From positions 1 through 55,773 of the forward strand of contig CALEII010000011.1 of assembly GCA_937876205.1 (NCBI GenBank): a stretch of DNA of 55,773 nt, written 5' to 3'. The first letter of the stretch is position 1. Each line of letters begins with the position of its first letter. The notes under the pieces are model-generated. The model saw only the letters and a program-made list of their open reading frames with translations, did no database searches and had not been told where the DNA came from. This stretch comes from an uncultured Clostridia bacterium (GTDB taxonomy: Bacteria; Bacillota; Clostridia; Oscillospirales; Acutalibacteraceae). A program made the position numbers and the translations under genes. Positions 25,652 through 31,965 of this stretch are shown here, piece after piece.

Positions 25652-26723
25652 ATTCATATAATGGTAATTTTGTAAGAGTTCCGTTTGCATAGTTAAGAAT
25701 ATTTCTTGCATCTGCTGCGGTTACCGTGCCGTTACCGTCAACATCTGTAAGAACATATTGTCTTGAAGTGAAAGATATTGAGTTTGAACTGATTTGTAAT
25801 GCTAATTGTGCATCAACAGAATTAATAACAGTATCGTTATTTATGTCGCCCATAAGATAATCATCATTATCGGGAGTATTTATGATTATTCCCATGTTTC
25901 GTCCAAGCATGTTAACTTCTGTATTTTCCATAAAATCATATGAAATCCATCCATAACCATCAATACCCCAGCTTGTACCCCATGAATTGATGAATTTAAA
26001 TGCATTTTTATTATCATCATATCCAACAAGACATACAGCATGTCCGATCGATGCTGGCGATTCATTTGGTTCAATATAATCATATATATCATTTGTTTCA
26101 GACAAAGATTTGAGATCGTTATATATTCTAATTGCAATTACAACCCCATTTCCGTTTGCAATTTGATTTTTGATTAAATATCTGGTAAATAATATATCAT
26201 AACTGTCAATTTTGTAAAGGTTTGCGGCAGCATTATCATATATATCTGACGAATCTACAAAACTGTTATTATTTATAGGATAGTAACTTATAGGGCATGC
26301 GCCGTCTGTTTGTAATGAATCTAATGCATCAGGAATTATTGCACCATTATTAACGCCATTATTAATCTTATCGTATGTGTATGTAGGGCTGAAATTATGA
26401 GAATTTGTATTAATTGACCAATTTCTTTTTAAATGTTCCTGTGATGACTTTAGTGCATATGAAAATGCCTATGCGAGACAACTTTTTGAATTTTCCTGGT
26501 TTCCCGGAGGAGGAAACAAATCAGAATTATCAACATAAACAGGTAATGTTACATAAGTGGATATATTTCCATTATAGAGATGTTGCTCCATATCTTCCCA
26601 ATCAGTTTCTATTACACCACCAGTATAAGAATATTCTGTTTCTGCTTGCGTATAAAGTATGGAATTTGTAAAAATTGAAATTGTTAATAAAATTAGAGTA
26701 AATAAGGATTTATTTCTTTTCAT
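25650..26723 (-). pseudogene. Secreted papain-like (C1A) cysteine protease with dockerin, interrupted by one in-frame TAG
   Basis: One continuous 357-codon frame is broken only by a TAG at 26471-26469 (codon 85). Residues 1-28 are a signal peptide. Catalytic Cys82 lies in SKSCLA, directly followed by the TAG and then AFSYALKSSQEHLKR, which matches SCxAWAxxYALKSxQE of bacterial C1A proteases, so the lost residue was probably Trp (TGG to TAG). Downstream the catalytic His (IGHAVCLVGYDD) and Asn (FINSWGTSWG) are intact. The C-terminus holds two dockerin repeats (GDINNDTVINSVDAQLAL and DVDGNGTVTAADARNIL). It lies 13 bases after a dockerin protein with an I42-like inhibitor domain. It may be a recent nonsense mutant; recoding is a less likely alternative. 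Its codons are more AT-rich than those of neighbours. Confidence 0.85.
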
Positions 26724-26736
26724 TTATATCATTCCT

Positions 26737-27321
26737 TTATTTGATGATAATATTTAAATTAAATCTAATGTTGACATCTGATGTCCATGGACATTGTTGA
26801 ATAAAACTGATTTTGAATTCACCGACTGATTCTGAATTTATAATATAAAACATATCATCACATCCGCCGATTACATCCGGCGGAACAGTATCTTCAATAA
26901 CCAGGTCTACAAATAAATTGTCTGAATCTTTTTTACATTCCCAAAAATATACTCCGCTGTGTTGTAAAGCGCCTACAATAATATTCTGACCTGTTACAAC
27001 TTTTATTGTATATGATAATGTTTCAAGCTTTGCTGCTGCACGCAAAATACTCCTTGCATTTGTACTTGTAATTTCACCTGTGCCGTCAAAATCTGCCGCT
27101 TTCATCTGTTTTTCAGTCAGGGTGTCAAGCTTTGCCGCAGCTCTCAGGCAAATCCGTGCATCTGCAGATGTTATTTTTTCGTTACCGTCAAGGTCACCCG
27201 GCAAAAAATCAATAATAATATCAGTCTCTTTATAATCATATGCTGAACTAGACACAGACAGAGTCATAAGTGTTATGACTGCTATCATTAAACATATAAA
27301 CTTTTTTACATTTTTTTTCAT
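26737..27321 (-). CDS. Secreted dockerin protein with a chagasin-like (I42) cysteine-protease inhibitor domain
   Basis: A 194-residue exported protein. Residues 1-27 are a signal peptide. Residues about 40-100 form a type I dockerin with two calcium-loop/helix repeats (GDLDGNEKITSADARICL and DFDGTGEITSTNARSIL). Residues about 104-194 follow the layout of chagasin: VxxGxxxxxxL, then SGVYFW (family NPTTGYxW), then VPPDVIGG (family PPDxxxGAGG), a GEFKISF strand, and CPWT in place of RPWT before a final strand. The I42 family inhibits C1A proteases, and the next gene, 13 bases on, is such a protease with the same dockerin architecture. The inhibitor call rests on motif reading only. The start follows AAGGAG. 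Confidence 0.7.
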   Translation of the reverse strand: MKKNVKKFICLMIAVITLMTLSVSSSAYDYKETDIIIDFLPGDLDGNEKITSADARICLRAAAKLDTLTEKQMKAADFDGTGEITSTNARSILRAAAKLETLSYTIKVVTGQNIIVGALQHSGVYFWECKKDSDNLFVDLVIEDTVPPDVIGGCDDMFYIINSESVGEFKISFIQQCPWTSDVNIRFNLNIIIK

Positions 27322-27474
27322 ATCTCACTACTCCTTTAATTCAAATTGTGAATTGTGCTTAACAAACCATTGGTATCACCTTACATTTATTGGTAATTCT
27401 ATTAAAACAAAAAAAATGTAAAATGTCAATGATTTTAACAAAAAATGACAATTATAATATTTTATTAAAATATC

Positions 27475-27503
27475 TTGATTTTTCCATAAAATAATTCTAT
27501 AAT
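27475..27503 (+). promoter_or_regulatory. SigA-type promoter for the ABC/DUF1854/darA operon
   Basis: TTGATT, a 17-base spacer and a consensus TATAAT. The predicted start near 27510 leaves a leader of about 30 bases with AAGGGGG as ribosome site. Confidence 0.7.
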
Positions 27504-27539
27504 CCCCTTGTAATTTTCCTTTTGCAAGGGGGTTATTTT

Positions 27540-29789
27540 ATGAAATTTATGTCAAACAGTCCTCTGACCGATGAGATGAGCAGAAAGGCAAAAGAAATTC
27601 TGGGTGAAGACAATGTTCTTTTTGCCGTTGTGGGTGACCTTAAAATGGACGGAACTTACGGCACATCGGCTCTCGTTTTCGGCAGGGACAGGGTAGTGGC
27701 TTTTGATGAGTCTTACGAAAACGGCTGTAAAACAGTTGATTTTGAAGAAATCACAAGGGCAAAGGTCAAGCGTCTTTACGGCAATGCAATGTTCCGTGTC
27801 AAAGACAATGACGGCAAGTGGCATAGTCTTATCCGTTTTTCATATGCGGCGGCAGACATAGGTGATGCGGCGGCAATTTATATGGAAGACGTACGTGACG
27901 GCGGCTACACAGATAAGCTTCTTGAAGCTGTGGGGGCAACGTACGAAAAAATGAGAAGCTTCTGTCCCAAATGCGGCAGAAAATTGCCTCATCCCGATGC
28001 ACCGTGTATCAACTGTGAGGGCAAGACAAAAACATTTTCAAAGCTTCTGAAGTATGTCCTTCCTCAGAAATGGAATCTGCTTCTGTGCATTGTGCTTTCT
28101 GCCTTCACAACGGCACTTTCACTCATTCCCACTTACATAACAAGTATGATGGTTGATGAAATTCTGCCGTCAGGAGATATGAACAAGCTGCTGAAGGTTG
28201 TTATCTTTCTTGTGGTGCTTTATATTGTGCAGTATGTTGTCACAGGTATCAGACAATACAGACTCAGACTCGCAAGTGACAGCATCATCACAGGTCTTAA
28301 AAAGGATATTTTCGCAAAGGCTCAGTATCTTCCGATGCGGTTTTATGACAAAACTTCAACCGGTGCTGTTATCAACCGTGTAAATTCCGATACGGCAACG
28401 GTACAGCAGTTTATTCTGCGTATCACTCAGGAAGCAATCGTGCAGTTTTTCACCCTTGTGGGAATCATTGCGATTATGTTTTCTCTTAACTGGCAGATGG
28501 CACTTCTTGCCCTTTGCCCCGTTCCGATAGTTGTTATTATCGCAAGACGCTTCGGTAAAATCGTAGGTCCAAAGTACAGAAGACTCTGGAGAAGAAGCTC
28601 CTCAATTTCAACAATGCTTTCAGACACAATCCCCGGTGTGCGTGTTATAAAAGCATTCTCAAACGAAGAGTCTGTCATCAGAAAATTTGCAAGATACTGT
28701 GACGAATGGAAGAAAGAGGATATGCACGCAGGTCTCTATGCGGCAATTTTCCCCACACTTATCACATTCTTTGTCACCTGCGGCTCACTTCTTATATGGG
28801 GCGTGGGCGGTAAATGGGTTATTGACGGCAGCTACGGTGTATCTGCAGGTATTCTTGTTTCATTTATTTCTTATGCGGCAACATTCTATAACCCGGTCAA
28901 CTTCTTTGCAAACCTTTCAGACTCATACGAAAATGCAATTGCATCGGCTGAAAAGATTCTCGATATTCTTGATGCAGAGCCTGAGAGCAATTTCGGCAAG
29001 TTCAAGGATGAAGAGCCTCTGCAGGGTAAGATTGAGTTCAGAAATGTCAACTTCTCATTTGACCGTTCAAAGAAAGTTCTCAGTAATATAAATCTCACAA
29101 TCGAGCCGGGTGACATCGTCGGTATTGTCGGCACAACAGGTTCAGGTAAATCAACTCTGATAAATCTTATTATGCGTTATTATGACGACTATGAGGGTGA
29201 GATTTTCATAGACGGCAAGAATATCAAGGATATTGATATGAACTATTTCCGTTCACAGATAGGCTTTGTTCAGCAGGAGCCTCTGATGTTCCGTGATACA
29301 GTTTTCAATAATATCGCATACGGCTGCGGTGATGTTCACGTTGAATCAGTTCTTCACGCCGCAGAAATCGCAAATGCACACACCTTCATTTCAAAAATGC
29401 CCGATGCCTATGACACAATGCTCGGTGAGAGAGGTGTCGGTCTTTCAGGTGGTGAGAAACAGCGTGTTTCAATTGCCCGTGCCGTTCTTAAAAACCCCGG
29501 TATACTCATTTTTGACGAAGCAACGGCAGCTGTTGACTCAGAAACGGAGTTCCTCATTCAGGGTGCCATTGAAAAGCTTATAAGAGGCAGAACAACACTT
29601 ATGATTGCACACCGTCTTTCTACACTGCGTAAGGCTAACAAGATTGTCGTTGTTGATAAGGGCGAAATCATTGAGTGCGGTCATCCCGATGAGCTTCTCA
29701 GACGCAAAGGTAAATATTATAAGCTTGTTCAGATTCAGTCTATGAGTGAGCAACTCCTCAAAGAAAAAGAATCTGAAAACTTTGAATAA
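27540..29789 (+). CDS. ABC exporter (fused permease/ATPase) with N-terminal domain and zinc ribbon
   Basis: A 749-residue half-transporter. Residues 1-138 are an extra cytosolic domain of mixed alpha/beta character not usual in exporters. Next is a zinc ribbon, C142-x2-C145-x10-C156-x2-C159. Residues about 165-470 are six membrane helices of the type 1 exporter fold. The ATPase has Walker A GTTGSGKST at 531-539, the signature LSGGEKQR, Walker B GILIFDEAT and the switch AHRLS. The start at ATG 27540 lies 7 bases after AAGGGGG; the earlier TTG at 27522 lies upstream of this site. DUF1854 and darA follow at 12-base spacings. In many bacteria such transporters travel with DUF1854 proteins; the substrate is unknown. 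Confidence 0.9.
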   Translation: MKFMSNSPLTDEMSRKAKEILGEDNVLFAVVGDLKMDGTYGTSALVFGRDRVVAFDESYENGCKTVDFEEITRAKVKRLYGNAMFRVKDNDGKWHSLIRFSYAAADIGDAAAIYMEDVRDGGYTDKLLEAVGATYEKMRSFCPKCGRKLPHPDAPCINCEGKTKTFSKLLKYVLPQKWNLLLCIVLSAFTTALSLIPTYITSMMVDEILPSGDMNKLLKVVIFLVVLYIVQYVVTGIRQYRLRLASDSIITGLKKDIFAKAQYLPMRFYDKTSTGAVINRVNSDTATVQQFILRITQEAIVQFFTLVGIIAIMFSLNWQMALLALCPVPIVVIIARRFGKIVGPKYRRLWRRSSSISTMLSDTIPGVRVIKAFSNEESVIRKFARYCDEWKKEDMHAGLYAAIFPTLITFFVTCGSLLIWGVGGKWVIDGSYGVSAGILVSFISYAATFYNPVNFFANLSDSYENAIASAEKILDILDAEPESNFGKFKDEEPLQGKIEFRNVNFSFDRSKKVLSNINLTIEPGDIVGIVGTTGSGKSTLINLIMRYYDDYEGEIFIDGKNIKDIDMNYFRSQIGFVQQEPLMFRDTVFNNIAYGCGDVHVESVLHAAEIANAHTFISKMPDAYDTMLGERGVGLSGGEKQRVSIARAVLKNPGILIFDEATAAVDSETEFLIQGAIEKLIRGRTTLMIAHRLSTLRKANKIVVVDKGEIIECGHPDELLRRKGKYYKLVQIQSMSEQLLKEKESENFE

Positions 29790-29801
29790 GGAGGGTGCGT
29801 T

Positions 29802-30293
29802 ATGATATTAAGATATATTGACGGGCCCGAGGTCCGTATCAGAGTCAAGGATAAGATTTTCATTGATATGGAGTTTTACCACACAGGTGAAAAGTTTGAA
29901 AATATGGAGCTTCGCAGAATGTTCCCTGTCAGCGGTAAATATAAGTATATTGCCGTGCTTGACAGTGAGGGTAACGAGCAGGCAATGATTAGAGATGTTG
30001 AAAACCTTGATGCTCAGTCAAGAGATGCCGTTAAGAGTTGCCTTGAAGAGTATTATATGATGCCCAGAATCACAAGATTCATTGAAATGAGTGAGAAGTT
30101 CAAGATATGGATGTGGACTGCGGAAACAGACAAGGGCATTGTAAAATTCGAAATCAGAAATCATCTTACGGCTGTAAAGCCTCTGTTTGACAACCGTGTT
30201 CTTATCAAGGATGCAAACGACAACAGATATGAAATTCCCAATATTCTTGAGCTCGATAAAAAGAGTCAGAAAATGATAATACCTAATCTTTAA
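29802..30293 (+). CDS. DUF1854-family protein
   Basis: A 163-residue cytosolic protein matching the DUF1854 pattern: RRMFPVS near residue 40, YIAVLDSEGNEQAMIRDVENL near 50, YYMMPRITRF near 84 (usual YxPxIxxI), then WMWTAETDKGIVKFEIRN, and the final IKDANDNRYEIPNI (usual DxDGNRYEI). The family typically neighbours ABC exporters and is thought to act with them, but no mechanism is known to me. An AAGGAGGG site lies before the ATG. It lies between the exporter and darA in a three-gene operon. Confidence 0.85.
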   Translation: MILRYIDGPEVRIRVKDKIFIDMEFYHTGEKFENMELRRMFPVSGKYKYIAVLDSEGNEQAMIRDVENLDAQSRDAVKSCLEEYYMMPRITRFIEMSEKFKIWMWTAETDKGIVKFEIRNHLTAVKPLFDNRVLIKDANDNRYEIPNILELDKKSQKMIIPNL

Positions 30294-30305
30294 GGAGAAT
30301 GAAAT

Positions 30306-30632
30306 ATGAAACTTATTATAGCAATCGTAAATAATGACGACAGTATGGCAGTTTCTTCTGCTCTTACAAGACACAAATTCTTTGTCACAAAGCTTTCAAC
30401 AACAGGCGGATTCCTTATGATAGGCAACACAACATACCTTATCGGTGCAGAGGATGACCAGGTTGATAAGGTAAAGGAAATCGTTGCAAAGTATTCACAG
30501 AAGAGAACTCATACTGTAAACACAACAAACTCATTCGGCTACGGCTTTCAGGAAGGCGAAATGGGAAAGGAAGTCACAGTCGGCGGCGCAACAATTTTTG
30601 TGCTCAATGTAGAGAGTATGGATAAGTATTAA
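30306..30632 (+). CDS. darA: Cyclic-di-AMP receptor (DarA/PstA family)
   Basis: A 108-residue PII-like protein. It starts with MKLIIAIVNNDDSMAVSSAL and has FFVTKLSTTGGFLMIGNTTYLIG, the T-loop/B-loop region that binds c-di-AMP in Bacillus DarA, then VGGATIFVLNVE at the end. The length matches the family (about 109 residues). It is the last gene of the ABC/DUF1854 operon, which suggests that the exporter or DUF1854 protein could be tied to c-di-AMP signalling (inference). In Bacillus, darA is usually beside tmk and holB; here tmk is about 21 kb away. A palindromic repeat starts on the base after its stop codon. Confidence 0.92.
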   Translation: MKLIIAIVNNDDSMAVSSALTRHKFFVTKLSTTGGFLMIGNTTYLIGAEDDQVDKVKEIVAKYSQKRTHTVNTTNSFGYGFQEGEMGKEVTVGGATIFVLNVESMDKY

Positions 30633-30814
30633 ACAATAATTTATCGCTGAGCGATAAATTATTGTAATTGAAAATTTAAAATTGAAAGTTGAAAATGAAG
30701 GTGGTTTTCCTTCGGAAAACATTATATAGAGCGTAGCGGAAAAGTGCGAAGCACTTCCGACACTTTCCATTTTCCATTTTCAATTTTCCATTCGAGCTCT
30801 GCTCGACAAATTCT
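30633..30814 (+). repeat. Modular intergenic repeat element, copy A
   Basis: A 182-bp element beginning right after the darA stop with a perfect palindrome (30633-30665, 16-base arms around one G). The middle carries hairpins GTTTTCC/GGAAAAC, AAGTGC/GCACTT and TCGAGC/GCTCGA between AT-rich segments that partly complement each other (AAATTGAAAG on the left, CATTTTCAATTTTCC on the right). It ends GACAAATTCTTG. Its length and ends match copy C, but the middle differs. Confidence 0.75.
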
Positions 30815-30825
30815 TGTTTATATTA

Positions 30826-30849
30826 AAAGCCACCTTCGGGTGGTTTTTC
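30826..30849 (+). terminator. Rho-independent terminator of the ABC/DUF1854/darA operon
   Basis: CCACC, a TTCG tetraloop, GGTGG, then TTTTT; it lies past the repeat element. Confidence 0.7.
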
Positions 30850-30860
30850 TTGTTTTTTTA

Positions 30861-30889
30861 TTGCAAATTTTTGTATTATATGGTAGAAT
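30861..30889 (+). promoter_or_regulatory. SigA-type promoter of the candidate structured RNA
   Basis: TTGCAA, a 17-base spacer and TAGAAT. The expected start point near 30896 coincides with the first base of a long hairpin. Confidence 0.65.
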
Positions 30890-30894
30890 AATGT

Positions 30895-31034
30895 TGCGAC
30901 GCAAACAGAATAATTTTATTCAAGTAAGACAGAATACCTTGGTAAAAGGTGTTCCTTCCTTGTCTTGCTTGAAAGAGTTTGCGTCGCAGTAAACGAAGGA
31001 CACTTTTTCGTGCGTCCTTCGGGACGCATTTTTT
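30895..31034 (+). ncRNA. Candidate structured RNA with extended hairpin and its own terminator
   Basis: About 140 bases, from the predicted transcription start to the T-run. Outer stem: TGCGACGCAAAC (30895-30906) with GTTTGCGTCGCA (30977-30988), 12 perfect pairs. Middle stem: TTCAAGTAAGACA (30919-30931) with TGTCTTGCTTGAA (30961-30973), one G.U pair. Inner stem: GAATACCTT (30932-30940) with AAGGTGTTC (30946-30954), one G.U pair. Then a terminator, TGCGTCC-TTCG-GGACGCA plus T6, at 31011-31034. CGAAGGAC at 30994-31001 can instead pair with GTCCTTCG at 31014-31021 and would break that terminator. It is either an independent small RNA or an attenuating leader of the small gene at 31052. No known family is recognised. 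Confidence 0.6.
31011..31034 (+). terminator. Terminator of the candidate RNA, with a competing upstream pairing
   Basis: A seven-pair stem closed by a TTCG loop and followed by six T. The left arm plus loop is complementary over eight bases to 30994-31001. Confidence 0.8.
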
Positions 31035-31051
31035 ATTTTGTTGGTGATAAA

Positions 31052-31300
31052 ATGAGCAGATTTGAAACAATGATAAACAAGACATACGAAGATGAAGATG
31101 ATGAGATGATTTATAATATAGGCCTTGAGCTTGATGAAATGGAAGAGCATTTCAGAGAAAAGCTCGGTGAGGAATTTGAAGAATATCTTGGATTGTTTCA
31201 TCATTACAATGAATTGTTGCAACATAAGATTGAAACAAAACCATTGCGTGAGCTTATTAAATACTCAAAAAACAAAAAACAAAAAAAGGACTCGAAATGA
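31052..31300 (+). CDS. Small acidic hypothetical protein
   Basis: An 82-residue protein, highly acidic and helical in its first 60 residues (YEDEDDEM, LELDEMEEHFREKLGEEFEEY) with a basic lysine-rich tail (KNKKQKKDSK). The start at 31052 follows GGTGAT by 4 bases. It is weakly reminiscent of short DUF6809-type proteins of Clostridia, but I would not assign it. It lies 18 bases after the terminator of the candidate RNA and could be expressed by read-through, with a terminator overlapping its own stop codon. Confidence 0.6.
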   Translation: MSRFETMINKTYEDEDDEMIYNIGLELDEMEEHFREKLGEEFEEYLGLFHHYNELLQHKIETKPLRELIKYSKNKKQKKDSK

Positions 31301-31316
31301 GTCCTTTAATTTTTTA
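31285..31316. terminator. Bidirectional terminator overlapping the stop codon of the small acidic protein gene
   Basis: AAAGGACTC pairs with GAGTCCTTT across a 5-base loop, followed by AATTTTTT on the plus strand and T7 on the minus strand. The TGA stop is inside the hairpin. Confidence 0.8.
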
Positions 31317-31329
31317 TCAACTTTTAAGC

Positions 31330-31506
31330 TTAAGCTACAGTTTCTGTAACGAAATCATCGTCACAGCAGGAACAGGAAACATAGTTCTCTTCTGTGTTAC
31401 CGATTTTCTGCTTCTTTTCCATAAACTTTGTAACAGCGACATAAACTGCTGCTGCGGCTGCTGCAATAGCTGCAACAATTGCTAAAATCTTTAAAAACTT
31501 TTTCAT
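31330..31506 (-). CDS. Small membrane protein with Cys-rich tail
   Basis: A 58-residue protein: basic start (MKKFLKIL), an alanine-rich membrane helix at about residues 8-27, a basic stretch KFMEKKQK, then an acidic tail containing CSCCDDDF. The start at 31506 is chosen because translation from 31548 would add a hydrophilic extension before the helix; AAGGA lies 10 bases upstream. The gene is converged upon by the small acidic gene and precedes nothing on its strand. Function unknown; the CxCC cluster may bind a metal. Confidence 0.55.
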   Translation of the reverse strand: MKKFLKILAIVAAIAAAAAAVYVAVTKFMEKKQKIGNTEENYVSCSCCDDDFVTETVA

Positions 31507-31563
31507 GGAGAACCCATCCTTCCGTTGATAAAATTTGATTGTCTGCATTAAGTCAGAACTGAA

Positions 31564-31827
31564 TTAGCCGTTTGACTTGTTAAGCTTAACTGCAAGAGCT
31601 GACTTCTTACGAGCAGCATTGTTCTTGTGGAGAAGACCCTTAGCTGCTGCCTGGTCGATCTTCTTTTCAGCTGCCTTAACTACTTCAGCCTTGTCAGCTG
31701 CGTTTGTATCAATAGCAACAACAGCCTTCTTGATAGCTGTCTTGAGAGCTGTGTTAGCTGACTTGTTACGCTGTGCCTTTGTCTGATTAACGATTACACG
31801 CTTCTTTGCGGATTTAATGTTGGGCAT
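31564..31827 (-). CDS. rpsT: 30S ribosomal protein S20
   Basis: An 87-residue basic protein. It begins MPNIKSAKKRVIVNQTKAQRN, as S20 does, and continues as a lysine/alanine-rich three-helix bundle with the conserved KGLLHKNNAARKKS near the end. It binds 16S rRNA early in 30S assembly. A strong AAAGGAGGTG site precedes the ATG. It is transcribed alone and, as in many Firmicutes, lies next to gpr, divergently. Confidence 0.95.
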   Translation of the reverse strand: MPNIKSAKKRVIVNQTKAQRNKSANTALKTAIKKAVVAIDTNAADKAEVVKAAEKKIDQAAAKGLLHKNNAARKKSALAVKLNKSNG

Positions 31828-31862
31828 ACCTGTGCACCTCCTTTGTGTCTATACGGTATATT

Positions 31863-31891
31863 ATAATATCACGAACAGCAGAAAAAAGCAA
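31863..31891 (-). promoter_or_regulatory. Promoter of rpsT
   Basis: On the minus strand TTGCTT, a 17-base spacer and TATTAT. The leader is about 30 bases, too short for a long autoregulatory structure. Confidence 0.55.
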
Positions 31892-31965
31892 GATATTTTA
31901 AAAAAAATATAACATTTTTTTGCATAAAAATCGCAATAAATCGCAAACTTTTTATGGTGATGATT

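Noticed and set aside
26469..26474. The TAG as a selenocysteine or pyrrolysine codon
   Set aside because: Selenocysteine uses TGA; no downstream element or amber-decoding tRNA gene is visible in the window, and the expected residue by homology is Trp. Nonsense mutation is favoured.
27501..27520. Ten-pair hairpin covering the ribosome site of the ABC exporter gene
   Set aside because: AATCCCCTTG and CAAGGGGGTT are complementary, but the left arm overlaps the -10 box (TATAAT 27498-27503) and would lie at or before the predicted transcription start, so it would not be in the mRNA.
30891..30992. A 33-codon ORF running through the candidate structured RNA
   Set aside because: Its ATG at 30891 lies upstream of the predicted start of transcription, has no ribosome site, and its codons are fully explained by the paired stems.
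31921..31950. SigG-like promoter (TGCATA, 17 bases, CAAACTT) upstream of gpr
   Set aside because: The match to the -10 consensus is partial and the predicted start would fall inside the GGTGAT ribosome site, leaving almost no leader.
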